DNA of 22,874 nt from JBBRHF01 sp038223055 (GTDB taxonomy: Bacteria; Actinomycetota; Actinomycetes; JACCUZ01), in the NCBI GenBank assembly GCA_038223055.1, contig JBBRHF010000058.1:1-22874 (forward strand), written 5' to 3'. Made by a program: the position numbers and the translations under genes. The notes beneath the pieces were generated by a model. The model searched no databases, was not told the DNA's origin, and was given only the letters and a program-made list of their open reading frames with translations. Position 1 is the stretch's first letter, and every line of letters starts with the position of its first letter. Positions 6,206 to 14,463 of this stretch are shown here, piece by piece.

Positions 6206-7714
6206 GTGACTGATCCCTCCCCCGCGACCCGTCAGGCGACACCCCACGGACGCCGGCCGCTCCCCGTGGTGATCCAAGGCGGCATGGGGGTGGCCGTGTC
6301 GTCGTGGAAGCTCGCGTCGGCGGTGGCCCGGGCCGGCCAGCTCGGGGTGGTCTCGGGCATCGCGCTGGACGCCGTGTGCGCCCGCCGGCTGCAGGACGGC
6401 GACCCCCACGGCGACGTACGTCGGGCAATGGACGCCTTTCCGGTGCCGGCGATGGCGCAGCGGGTGCTGGCGCGCTACTTCCGCAAGGACGGTCGGCCGC
6501 CGGGCACGCCGTACCGGCCGGTGCCTCGCCTTGCCCTCAAGCAGGGCGCGGCGGCCCAGGAACTAGCAGTGGTCGGCAACTTCGTCGAGGTGTGGCTGGC
6601 AAAGGAAGGGCACGACGGCCTGGTCGGCGTGAACTATCTGGAGAAGACCCAGATGGCCACCCCCGCCGCGGCCTACGGCGCCATGCTCGCCGGGGTGGAC
6701 TACGTGCTGGTCGGGGCGGGCATCCCGCGCGACCTGCCGCACCTGCTGGACCTGCTGGCCCGCCATGAGCCGGTGCGGCTACCGATCGATGTCGCCGGCT
6801 CCCCCGATGGTGGCCACACCGTGGACCTGGACCCACGGGGACTGCTCGGCGGCGAGCTGGACGGCGGCGAGCTGGACGGCGGCGACCCGAAGGGCGCCGA
6901 CCTGGCGCCGATGGCCCGCCCGATGTTGCTGGCCATCGTGTCCGCGCACGTCCTCGCGTCCTACCTCGCCCGTGACGAGCACATCCGCCCGGACGGGTTC
7001 GTCATCGAGGGCCCCCGCGCCGGTGGCCACAACGCGCCGCCACGGGGCCGGCTCACCCTCGACGATTTCGGTCAGCCGGTCTTCGGGGCGCGCGACGACG
7101 CGGACCTCGCCAAGGTCGCAGCGCTGGGCCTTCCGTTCTGGCTGGCCGGCACCTACGGAACCCCGGAACGGCTCGCGGCGGCGCGGGACGCGGGGGCCGT
7201 CGGGGTGCAGGTGGGGACCCTGTTCGCCCTGTCCGAGGACTCCGGACTGACCCCGGACCTGCGCGCGGACCTGACGACGCGGCTGCGCGCCGGCACGCTG
7301 GAGGTCCGCACCGACGCGGCCGCGTCGCCGACCGGGTTCCCCTTCAAGGTCGCCCAGCTACCCGGCACCCTGTCCGACCTGGACGCCCGGGCCGACCGCG
7401 ACCGGTTGTGCGACCTGGGCTACCTGCGGACCCCCTATCTGCGCGAGGGCGACGCGGTGGGCTACCGATGCCCGGCCGAACCTGTGAACACCTTTGTCCG
7501 TAAGGGTGGCGCCATCGAGGACACCGTCGGGCGGGCCTGCCTGTGCAACGCCCTGACGGCCAATGTCGACCTGGGACAGACCCGGTCCGACGGCTATGCG
7601 GAGGAGCCCATGGTCACGCTCGGCGCCGACCTGGACGGGGCGCGCCGACTCGCGGATGCCTACCCGGCCGGATGGACCGCCGGCAACGCGCTGGACTGGC
7701 TCCTGTCCGGCTGA
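6206..7714 (+). CDS. Nitronate monooxygenase (2-nitropropane dioxygenase family)
   Basis: A 502-residue TIM-barrel FMN enzyme that oxidises alkyl nitronates to carbonyl compounds and nitrite. Family signs are VIQGGMGVAVSSWKLA near residue 22, the phosphate-binding GFVIEGPRAGGHNAPP near 263-278 with the AGGH motif, and AGAVGVQVGTLFALSED near 329. It is longer than bacterial class I enzymes of about 350 residues, and belongs to the long actinobacterial subgroup with a C-terminal Cys-containing segment (GRACLCNAL). The GTG start at 6206 has AGAGG upstream. A small in-frame duplication gives GELDGGELDGG near residue 215. The 5' region carries a DevR-like box and a double operator, so induction by low oxygen and by a small-molecule-sensing repressor is plausible. 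Its 3' end overlaps the opposing diguanylate cyclase gene by 55 bp. Confidence 0.85.
   Translation: MTDPSPATRQATPHGRRPLPVVIQGGMGVAVSSWKLASAVARAGQLGVVSGIALDAVCARRLQDGDPHGDVRRAMDAFPVPAMAQRVLARYFRKDGRPPGTPYRPVPRLALKQGAAAQELAVVGNFVEVWLAKEGHDGLVGVNYLEKTQMATPAAAYGAMLAGVDYVLVGAGIPRDLPHLLDLLARHEPVRLPIDVAGSPDGGHTVDLDPRGLLGGELDGGELDGGDPKGADLAPMARPMLLAIVSAHVLASYLARDEHIRPDGFVIEGPRAGGHNAPPRGRLTLDDFGQPVFGARDDADLAKVAALGLPFWLAGTYGTPERLAAARDAGAVGVQVGTLFALSEDSGLTPDLRADLTTRLRAGTLEVRTDAAASPTGFPFKVAQLPGTLSDLDARADRDRLCDLGYLRTPYLREGDAVGYRCPAEPVNTFVRKGGAIEDTVGRACLCNALTANVDLGQTRSDGYAEEPMVTLGADLDGARRLADAYPAGWTAGNALDWLLSG
6849..6878 (+). repeat. In-frame 15-bp tandem duplication inside the nitronate monooxygenase gene
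   Basis: The unit GGCGAGCTGGACGGC occurs twice in tandem, followed by a partial third (GGCGAC). It encodes GELDG GELDG GD in a surface-loop-like acidic segment and does not shift the frame. Confidence 0.8.
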
Positions 7715-9552
7715 GCGAAGATTTGCAGCCGGTCCTTGCCGAGCGCCTTGGCGCGGTACAACGCGGTGTCGGCGGATCGCAGCGTCGCATCAGGATCGTC
7801 CCCCGCATCGGCCAGGACCAGTCCCATGCTGACCGTGACCACGTGCGAGACACCAGCCACCACGACCGGTTCGCGCAACGCGACGGCGATGCGCCGGGCC
7901 ACGGCTTCGGCGGCCGACAGGGCATCCAGGCCAGCGATCGGGACACCGGCATCGCCCTCGACGACGAACCCGAACTGGGGCGGATCGAGGACCACGACGA
8001 ACTCGTCGCCGCCCACCCGGGCGACCGTGTCCGGCGGGCGCAGCAGAGCCTGCAGCCGGGTCGCCGTGACCGTGAGAACGGCGTCGCCCGCCGCGTGGCC
8101 CCCGGTGTCGTTGACCTGCTTGAACCCGTCGAGGTCGCAGAACAGCACGGCCACCTGCCCGCCGCTGCGGGCCGTGCGCTTGATGGCGGCGTCCAGCCGG
8201 TCGGCGAGGAGACGCCGGTTCGGCAAGCCGGTCAGCGGGTCGTGCAGCGCGGCCTGGAGCAGCTGCTGCTCGAGCTCGACGGTGTCGGTGATGTCGCGGG
8301 CGACCGCGAGCAGCTGGCTCACCCTGCCCCGCGCGTCCCGGGCGAACGGGGTCGCGTGCCGAGACAGCCAGGCGTAGCCACCCGCGCTGTCCCTGGCCCG
8401 GTAGCGCACCTGCACCACCTCGCCGTCGGCAAGCTCGCGGGCCGAGTCGTTGGCGGCCCGCAATCCGCTGGCGTCCTCGGGGTGCACGATCGTCGCGACG
8501 AGGTCGCTGCCCAGGTCCTGGATCTGCTCGACGCTGTAGCCGAGCGTGGCCGCCACGTTGCGCGACGCCCAGACGCTCGCGCCGGTGACCACGTCCACGA
8601 CGTAGATGAGGTCGGGGCTGGCCGCGAGGACGGCGTCGTGGAAGGCAACACTGTCGGCGAGGGCGGCCAGCGCGACCTCGCGCTGGCTCAACGTGACGGC
8701 CAGCGCCAGCACGACCAGGGCGCAGGTCAGCAGGAACAGCTGCAGCATAATAGCCGCCGTGTTCGGTGCGCCCGCCCGCGCCGCCTGCGCGAACGGCCCG
8801 CCGCCGCCGGCCGTCAGGACGGTGGCGAGCACCGCGACGGACAGCAGCTGCGCCGACGCCGCCCGCACCCCCAGGCGCAGACCCGCCCAGACCAGGACCG
8901 GGATGGCGACGAACGCCACCGGCAGCCGCTGCCCCGGCGCGAACACCACGGCCACGGTCGCCATCGCCATGGTCCACTGCACGGGCGTCTCCCAGCGCCG
9001 GATCTGGACCACGCTGGGTGCCACGCGCATCACCAGCGGCACGAGCACCAGGACCGCGGCGCTGTGCGCAGCCAGGACCGAGAACCAGTTCAGCCACAGC
9101 GACCCGCCCTGCAGGCTCCAGACCGAGAGGGCGGCAATCCCGCCGGCGAGCGTGGCACCGACCGCGGCGGCGGCCAGCAACCGGCAGCCGTCGCGCAAGG
9201 TGACCAGGGCGGGTCGCCCGGCACGCCCCAGCCAGAAACCGGCCACCGCCGCCTCCAGCGTGTTGCCCGCCGTGAAGCACCCGGCCAGGACCAGCGAGCG
9301 GCCACCCAGCAGGTTGGCCAGGAAGCTCCCCGCCGCCACGGCGGCCAGCACGCGCCAGCGGCGATCGTCCGCGGACAGGGCGACGGCGCCGACGGCCACT
9401 CCGGCCGCGGGCCACCAGGCGGCGACATCGGAACCCTGCGGTGCGAGGGCCACCGAGGTCACCCCGAGCCCGAAGACGACGAGGGCAAGGCTCAGCCTCG
9501 CCGCGGCTTCCCGGACCCGGGAGCCCGCGGCGAGCGAGGGCGAGCCGATCAC
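7660..9552 (-). CDS. Membrane diguanylate cyclase (MASE1-PAS-GGDEF)
   Basis: A 630-residue protein. Residues 15-300 are about eight membrane segments with the MASE1 signature (AAWWPAAGVAVGAVAL). A PAS domain (about 310-425) contains SPDLIYVVDVVTGASVWASR and ends in ARDITDTVELEQQL. A GGDEF domain (about 432-605) begins HDPLTGLPNRRLLADRL. The catalytic motif GGDEF is intact at 514-518, and the inhibitory site RPPD lies five residues before it, so an active, product-inhibited cyclase making cyclic di-GMP is expected. No EAL or HD-GYP domain follows. The GTG start at 9552 has GGAGGG just upstream. It is divergent from yjjI and shares its 167-bp control region. The PAS ligand is unknown; a redox or oxygen signal would fit the neighbours. 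Confidence 0.9.
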   Translation of the reverse strand: MIGSPSLAAGSRVREAAARLSLALVVFGLGVTSVALAPQGSDVAAWWPAAGVAVGAVALSADDRRWRVLAAVAAGSFLANLLGGRSLVLAGCFTAGNTLEAAVAGFWLGRAGRPALVTLRDGCRLLAAAAVGATLAGGIAALSVWSLQGGSLWLNWFSVLAAHSAAVLVLVPLVMRVAPSVVQIRRWETPVQWTMAMATVAVVFAPGQRLPVAFVAIPVLVWAGLRLGVRAASAQLLSVAVLATVLTAGGGGPFAQAARAGAPNTAAIMLQLFLLTCALVVLALAVTLSQREVALAALADSVAFHDAVLAASPDLIYVVDVVTGASVWASRNVAATLGYSVEQIQDLGSDLVATIVHPEDASGLRAANDSARELADGEVVQVRYRARDSAGGYAWLSRHATPFARDARGRVSQLLAVARDITDTVELEQQLLQAALHDPLTGLPNRRLLADRLDAAIKRTARSGGQVAVLFCDLDGFKQVNDTGGHAAGDAVLTVTATRLQALLRPPDTVARVGGDEFVVVLDPPQFGFVVEGDAGVPIAGLDALSAAEAVARRIAVALREPVVVAGVSHVVTVSMGLVLADAGDDPDATLRSADTALYRAKALGKDRLQIFAQPDRSQSSALPAVHPAG

Positions 9553-9663
9553 AGACCCTCCAGGTCAGCAAGGGGTGGTGGCCGACCGACATCGCGGCAG
9601 ACCAGATCAGATCATCTATCGGCAGGAACGCGACGTTCCTTGAGGTTCCAACGGCACCGCGTC

Positions 9664-9677
9664 GGGACCTTTGGCTC
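9664..9677 (+). promoter_or_regulatory. DevR/DosR-like box upstream of yjjI
   Basis: GGGACCTTTGGCTC keeps the GGGAC arm, the T-rich centre and most of the right arm of the hypoxia regulator box. It lies about 43 bp upstream of the ATG at 9720. A possible -10 (TAGCGT, 9701-9706) would put its centre about 40 bp before the transcription start, the usual activator position. Inferred. Confidence 0.45.
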
Positions 9678-9719
9678 TGCTGCCGAGGACGGCCGGCGGC
9701 TAGCGTCGGAAGGGTGGAT

Positions 9720-11264
9720 ATGACGGAGTTGCGCCACGACGTGCGGTCGGCCCTTCGGGACCCGACGTTAACCTACCGCCAGCGCATCCAGCGGCTGGCG
9801 ACGCTGGCTGAGAACGCGCTCGAGCCGCCGCCGGTCAGTGCGGCCTGCCGGGAGGCGCTGGACAAGCGGGTTATCTGCGACATGTTCGAGGGCAACGCGC
9901 CCTACCGGCCGCGCTACCTGCTGCCCGACTACGCCCGGGCGCTGCGCAACGGCTCCGATTTCCTCGAGCTCGCGCCGCCGAACGACCTCGATGAGGCCGT
10001 CACCTTCCTGCTGGCGATGTTCACCCAGGTGCCCTCGATCACCGGATACCCCGTGTGGCTCGGCGACATGGACGCCCTGCTGGAGCCGTTCTGCGCCGGG
10101 CGCACCGACGCCGAGCTGATGGCGTCCCTGCGGCGGTTCTGGGTAGCCGTCGACCGGATCCTGCCCGACGCCTTCACCCACGCCAATCTCGGCCCCGACG
10201 ACAGCCGGGTCGGCCGCACGATCCTGTCCCTCGAGCGCGAACTGCTCCAGGTCGTGCCCAACCTGACCCTGCGCGTCGACGAGGCGCGGACACCGGACGG
10301 CTACGTTCTCGACGCGGTGCAGACCGTCTTCGCCTGCGGCAAGCCGCACTTCGTCAACCACCCGATGATGACTGCCGACCTCGGGGACCGCTACGGCGTG
10401 GTCAGCTGCTACAACGCGCTGCTCGTCGGCGGCGGCGCGCACACCCTCGTGCGCCTCAACCTGCGCGAGGTCGTGCTGCGCCATCAGGGCGGGGTCGCGA
10501 GCTTCCTGGCCGAAACCCTCCCGACGTACGTCGCGCTAGCGGCCGAGCTGGCGGCGGCCCGCATCCGCTACCTCGTCGAGGACGCGAAGTTCTTCGACCA
10601 CTCCTGGCTGGTGGACGAGGGGCTGATCGAGCTGGACCGGTTCACCGCGATGTTCGGCGTGTTCGGGCTGGCCGAGGCGGTCGACCTGCTGCAGGAGCGT
10701 GAGGCGGCCACGGGCACCTATGGCCATGACCCCGCCACCAACTCCCTCGGCCTGGCGGTCGTCGCCCGGGTCGACGAGTTGGTCGCCGCGATCCCGCTGC
10801 CCTATTGCGAGGGAAACGAGGGGCGGGCCTTCCTGCACGCTCAGGCGGGGCTGGACTCCGATGTCGGCGTCACGGCCGGCACCCGGGTCCCGGTCGGCAC
10901 CGAGCCGCCCCTGTACGAGCACCTCATCGCGGTCGCCCCGCTGCACGAGCTGTTCCCGGCCGGGGTCAGCGACGTGCTGCACTTCGACGACACGGCGGTG
11001 CGCAACCCGCAGGCTGTGGTCGATATCATCCGCGGCGGCTTCGCCGCGGGCATGCGCGACGTGACCTTCAACCTGGACAGCAACGACTTCGTGCGGATCA
11101 CCGGCTACCTCGTGCGCAAGTCCGACCTGGACAAGGTCGCGACGCAGGGCGCGCGGCATGCCAGCACGGCGCTCGGGGCCGGCTCGGTCGCGAACTCGCA
11201 CGTGACCGAGCGCAGGGTGAAGCGGGTGATCAGCAGTGAGTCCTCCCCGGGGACTGGTGGCTGA
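9720..11264 (+). CDS. yjjI: YjjI-family glycyl radical enzyme
   Basis: A protein of 514 residues, close to the E. coli YjjI length. Typical segments are GNAPYRPRYLLPDYARAL (near 60), FACGKPHFVNHPMM (near 205) and YGVVSCYNALLVGGGAH (Cys 230, a candidate thiyl-radical residue). Near the C-terminus NDFVRITGYLVRKSD places Gly 462 in the R-[VI]-x-G-Y context of glycyl radical sites. These enzymes carry an oxygen-sensitive glycyl radical and act without oxygen; the YjjI reaction is not known to me. The ATG at 9720 is preceded by GGAAGG. The activase gene follows with a 29-bp overlap, so the two are co-translated. A DevR-like box upstream suggests induction by oxygen shortage. An upstream in-frame extension is open but has no better start. 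Confidence 0.85.
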   Translation: MTELRHDVRSALRDPTLTYRQRIQRLATLAENALEPPPVSAACREALDKRVICDMFEGNAPYRPRYLLPDYARALRNGSDFLELAPPNDLDEAVTFLLAMFTQVPSITGYPVWLGDMDALLEPFCAGRTDAELMASLRRFWVAVDRILPDAFTHANLGPDDSRVGRTILSLERELLQVVPNLTLRVDEARTPDGYVLDAVQTVFACGKPHFVNHPMMTADLGDRYGVVSCYNALLVGGGAHTLVRLNLREVVLRHQGGVASFLAETLPTYVALAAELAAARIRYLVEDAKFFDHSWLVDEGLIELDRFTAMFGVFGLAEAVDLLQEREAATGTYGHDPATNSLGLAVVARVDELVAAIPLPYCEGNEGRAFLHAQAGLDSDVGVTAGTRVPVGTEPPLYEHLIAVAPLHELFPAGVSDVLHFDDTAVRNPQAVVDIIRGGFAAGMRDVTFNLDSNDFVRITGYLVRKSDLDKVATQGARHASTALGAGSVANSHVTERRVKRVISSESSPGTGG

Positions 11265-11961
11265 CGTCGTCCCCTTCTCCTGGGTGGACGGCCCCGGCAA
11301 CCGCTTCGTCGTCTTCCTGCAGGGCTGCAACATCAACTGCCTGGCCTGTCACAACCCGCACACGATCCCGCGGTCCACACCCCGGGCGCGCGTCGTCGAC
11401 GTCGCGACGGTCCTGGCCGAGGTGCGCCCGGTGCACCGGTTCTTGTCCGGGATCACTGTGTCCGGCGGTGAGGCCACGGGGCAACCGGAGTTCGTCGCCG
11501 CCCTGTTTGGTGCGGTCAAGGCCGACCCTGAGCTGCGCCACCTGAGCACGTTCCTCGACACCAACGGCGCCGCCACCCGCGAGGTCTGGGACCGCCTGCT
11601 GCCGGTCGTGGACGCGACGATGGTGGACCTGAAGGCGCTCGACCCCGAGGTGCATCTGTGGCTCACCGGCCACGACAACGCCGAGGTCCTCACCTCGATC
11701 CGCCACCTTGCGGCGGCGGGAAAGCTCTACGAGGTGCGCCTGCTGCTCGTGCCCGGTGTCAACGACTCCACCGATCAGCTGCAGCGGACGGCGCAGTGGC
11801 TGCTCGACGTCGACCCTGATCTGCGGGTGAAGGTGATCGGCTTCCGGGCACACGGCGTACGCGCCGCCGCCCGTGGGTGGTTGGAATCGACGGCGGACCA
11901 GCGCGCGGCGTACGAGCAGGTCCTCGCCCACGCCGGCGTGTGCGACCTCACCCTCGTCTAG
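11236..11961 (+). CDS. yjjW: YjjW-type radical SAM activase for YjjI
   Basis: A 241-residue radical SAM protein. The cluster motif CNINCLAC gives the CX3CX2C pattern (Cys 31, 35, 38), followed by HNPHTI as in YjjW. ITVSGGEATGQPEF carries the GGE motif for SAM. DTNGAATREVWDRL and ATMVDLKALDPEVH are typical of glycyl-radical activases. Unlike many activases, the segment after the cluster lacks the extra ferredoxin-like Cys insertion, so only one 4Fe-4S cluster is expected. It should use SAM and an electron to form the 5'-deoxyadenosyl radical that abstracts hydrogen from Gly 462 of YjjI. The GTG start at 11236 lies inside yjjI; a GTG at about 11258 is an alternative. Its stop is only 6 bp from the end of the convergent regulator gene. 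Confidence 0.85.
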   Translation: MSPPRGLVADVVPFSWVDGPGNRFVVFLQGCNINCLACHNPHTIPRSTPRARVVDVATVLAEVRPVHRFLSGITVSGGEATGQPEFVAALFGAVKADPELRHLSTFLDTNGAATREVWDRLLPVVDATMVDLKALDPEVHLWLTGHDNAEVLTSIRHLAAAGKLYEVRLLLVPGVNDSTDQLQRTAQWLLDVDPDLRVKVIGFRAHGVRAAARGWLESTADQRAAYEQVLAHAGVCDLTLV

Positions 11962-11967
11962 CCGCGA

Positions 11968-12771
11968 TCAGGGGCCGGTGGGGACAAGGTCAGACCTCGG
12001 GGTGGCCTCGAGTGGCGGTGGGTAGAAGCGGTAGCCGCGGCGGCGGATGGTGCGGACGATGGGCGGCCCGCCCGCGTCCTCGAGTCGGGCGCGCAGATGG
12101 TGGACCGTGACGGCCACCGCGTTCGACTTCGGCGACAACTGGTCGCCGGCCCACACAGCGTCGCGCAACTCATCCACCGAGACAACCCGGCCCTGGTTGC
12201 GGATGAGGTAGACCAGGACCTCCAGCTCGCGGGCCGACATCGGCAGGTGTCGACCGCGCAACCGCACGTCGTAGGCCAACGGGTCCACCGTGAGACTTCC
12301 GGCGCGAAGCACGACGCTGTCCAGCTCCTGCCCGGTCCGGAGGCCGAGCATGACGTCGCGCAGTTCGGCGGCGCGGTAGGGCCGGTCCATCACCCGGTCG
12401 GCACCGGCCGCGATGGCGGCGGAGACCAGGTCGGCCTGACCCTCCCCCGCCCCGACGATGACGATGCTGTCCGACACCTGCCGCAGCGTGCGGATCACCT
12501 GCGCGGCATCCAGCAGGGGGAGCGCAGCGCCGAGCAGCATCAGCTCGGGCTGGGTGCGTCCCGCGTCGAGCAGTGCCCGGGCCCCGTCGCTGGAGGCGAC
12601 GACCCGGACATTGACCTGCTCGAGGTCAGCGACGAGGGTGCGCAGCACATCCACGTCGGGCTCGCACACCAGTAGGCACAACGGGTCGTCCTGCTGGCGC
12701 AGGCCTGCGAGGCGCGCCGCTGGCAGGTCGGTGGCCCTTCTGTGGCCGGCCGCAGGACCGGCCGCGGTCAC
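11968..12771 (-). CDS. OmpR/PhoB-type transcription factor with degenerate receiver, last gene of the pst operon
   Basis: A protein of 267 residues. The N-terminal receiver (about 31-140) begins LCLLVCEPDVDVL but lacks the usual key residues. The phospho-acceptor Asp is Gly 81 (LMLLGAALP), the switch Thr/Ser is Gly 107 (IVIVGAGEG) and the Lys before Pro is Arg 130 (MDRPYRAAEL). The C-terminal winged helix (about 150-250) is intact, with MSARELEVLVYLIRNQGRVV, then VTVHHLRARLED and IVRTIRRRGYRF. I expect a DNA-binding protein that does not respond to classical phosphorylation. No histidine kinase gene is nearby. The GTG start at 12771 overlaps the pstB stop as GTGA, so translation is coupled to the transporter. 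It may tune the phosphate regulon in place of PhoU, which is absent here; that role is inference. Confidence 0.8.
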   Translation of the reverse strand: MTAAGPAAGHRRATDLPAARLAGLRQQDDPLCLLVCEPDVDVLRTLVADLEQVNVRVVASSDGARALLDAGRTQPELMLLGAALPLLDAAQVIRTLRQVSDSIVIVGAGEGQADLVSAAIAAGADRVMDRPYRAAELRDVMLGLRTGQELDSVVLRAGSLTVDPLAYDVRLRGRHLPMSARELEVLVYLIRNQGRVVSVDELRDAVWAGDQLSPKSNAVAVTVHHLRARLEDAGGPPIVRTIRRRGYRFYPPPLEATPRSDLVPTGP

Positions 12772-13544
12772 CCGAACCGGCCGGTGATGTAATCCTCGGT
12801 CTTCGTCTCGGTGGGGTTGGAGAACATCTTCACGGTGTCGTTGACCTCGATGAGCTGGCCCGGTTGCCCGACCCCGTCGATGGTGAAGAACGCCGTCGTT
12901 TCGCTCACGCGGGCAGCCTGCTGCATGTTGTGGGTGACGATGACGATCGTGTATTTCTCCTTGAGCTCGTGGATGAGGTCCTCGATCGCCAGGGTCGAGA
13001 TCGGGTCGAGCGCCGAGCAGGGCTCGTCCATCAGCAGTACGTCGGGCTGGACCGCCACGGCCCTCGCGATGCACAGTCGCTGCTGCTGCCCACCGGAAAG
13101 GCCTCCGCCCGGCTTGTCCAGACGGTTGCTCACCTCGTCCCAGAGGTTCGCCGCCTTCAAGGAGCGTTCCGCGACCTCGTTGAGCTGGTCCTTGTCCCGG
13201 ACGCCCTGCAACTTCAACCCGGCGACCACGTTGTCCTTGATGGACATCGTGGGAAACGGGTTGGGCCGCTGGAAGACCATCCCGATCGTGCGACGCACGG
13301 ACACCGGGTCCACACCGGCGCCGTAGATGTCCTCGCCGTCGAGGAGCACGGTCCCCTCGGCCCGCGCACCGGGGAGCACCTCGTGCATGCGGTTGAGCGT
13401 CCGCAGCAGGGTGGACTTGCCGCAACCGCTCGGCCCGATGAAGGCCGTGACGCTGCGCGGGGCAATCGCGAGGTTGACGCCCTTGACGGCGAGAAAGGCG
13501 CCGTAGTAAACGTCGAGGTTTTCCAGGTCGATGCGCTTGGCCAT
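12768..13544 (-). CDS. pstB: Phosphate ABC transporter ATPase PstB
   Basis: A 258-residue ABC ATPase. Walker A is GPSGCGKST (37-45), followed by the PstB-typical LLRTLNRMHEV and FQRPNPFPTMSIKDNV. The signature is LSGGQQQR (149-156), Walker B is VLLMDEP (169-175), and the H-loop lies in IVTHNMQQAARVS. The C-terminus EDYITGRFG is the usual PstB ending. It powers high-affinity phosphate import by the PstCA channel. ATG 13544 has AAGGA seven bases upstream and lies 16 bp after pstA. It is followed with a 4-bp overlap by the atypical regulator. Confidence 0.97.
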   Translation of the reverse strand: MAKRIDLENLDVYYGAFLAVKGVNLAIAPRSVTAFIGPSGCGKSTLLRTLNRMHEVLPGARAEGTVLLDGEDIYGAGVDPVSVRRTIGMVFQRPNPFPTMSIKDNVVAGLKLQGVRDKDQLNEVAERSLKAANLWDEVSNRLDKPGGGLSGGQQQRLCIARAVAVQPDVLLMDEPCSALDPISTLAIEDLIHELKEKYTIVIVTHNMQQAARVSETTAFFTIDGVGQPGQLIEVNDTVKMFSNPTETKTEDYITGRFG

Positions 13545-13560
13545 CAGCTGTCCTTCATAG

Positions 13561-14463
13561 TCATGACCGCTTCGGGGCGACCAGGCGGGAGATCAGGGCC
13601 GCGAAGGCGGCTAGCACGGCGATGAGCAGGATGAGGGTCAGCGCGGCCCCCCACACCCGCTCGGCGCCGGCGGGTGTCGGGTTGATCAGCTGGGTGTAGA
13701 TCGTCAACGGCAGCGAGGCCATGTTGCCGTGGAACACGCTGAAGTTGATCGAGCTGCTGTAACCGACCAGCACCAGGACGGGGGCGGTTTCGCCCATCAC
13801 CCGGGCGATGGCCAGCAGGATGCCGCTGATGATGCCGGACAGCGCGGTCGGCAAGACCACCCGCACGATGGTTATCCACTTCGGCACGCCCAGCGCGTAG
13901 GCGGCTTCGCGCAGCTCGTCGGGCACCAGCCGCAGCATCTCCTCCGTCGAGCGCACCACGACCGGCAGCATCAGCAGGACGAGCGCGAGGGAGACCGCGA
14001 AGGCGCTCTGCTCGAACCCGAACCGGCTGATCCACACCGAGAAAATGAACAGCGCGGCCACGATCGAGGGGACGCCGGAAAGGATGTCGACCATGAAGGT
14101 CGTGGTCTGACCGAGCCTGCCGCGGGCGAACTCGACGAGGTAGATGGCGACCATGATCCCCAGTGGGACGGCGATGACGGCCGCGAACAGCGACTGGATG
14201 ATCGTGCCGTAGAGGGCGTGGTAGACGCCGCCGGCGGCCTGCTCGGGCAAGACCCCCTGCTGGGAACGCGTCCACCAATCGGCCCTTGTCAGGGCGGTGA
14301 AGCCCTTGGCGATGACGTCGTAGAGGATCCACAGCAGCGGCACCAACGCCAGCGCGAACGCGCCGGTGACCAATGTCGCCGCGACGGTGTTCGTGACCCG
14401 CCGGCGGTTGCTGATCTCGGTGAACGCACCGGCAGGGCGCCGCTGGTCGGCGACGGTGCTCAT
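13561..14463 (-). CDS. pstA: Phosphate ABC transporter permease PstA
   Basis: A 300-residue membrane permease with six predicted helices. The binding-protein-dependent transport motif reads ELREAAYALGVPKWITIVRV, followed by ARVMGETAPVLVLVGY, both standard for PstA. The segment GIMVAIYLVEFARG is also diagnostic. It forms the channel with PstC. The ATG overlaps the pstC stop (ATGA at 14463-14460), so the two subunits are translationally coupled. AAAGGTG upstream serves as ribosome site. Confidence 0.97.
   Translation of the reverse strand: MSTVADQRRPAGAFTEISNRRRVTNTVAATLVTGAFALALVPLLWILYDVIAKGFTALTRADWWTRSQQGVLPEQAAGGVYHALYGTIIQSLFAAVIAVPLGIMVAIYLVEFARGRLGQTTTFMVDILSGVPSIVAALFIFSVWISRFGFEQSAFAVSLALVLLMLPVVVRSTEEMLRLVPDELREAAYALGVPKWITIVRVVLPTALSGIISGILLAIARVMGETAPVLVLVGYSSSINFSVFHGNMASLPLTIYTQLINPTPAGAERVWGAALTLILLIAVLAAFAALISRLVAPKRS

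Noticed and set aside
9441..9719. Long 5' extension of yjjI to 9441
   Set aside because: It overlaps the cyclase 5' end and is Arg/Pro-rich; the YjjI family start fits ATG 9720 with GGAAGG.
7543..9723. 726-residue plus-strand open frame across the diguanylate cyclase
   Set aside because: Shadow frame of Arg, Gln, His and Gly runs; the minus-strand MASE1-PAS-GGDEF protein explains the region.
12772..13425. Extension of the regulator frame through pstB
   Set aside because: Shadow of pstB; the regulator begins at the GTGA overlap at 12771.
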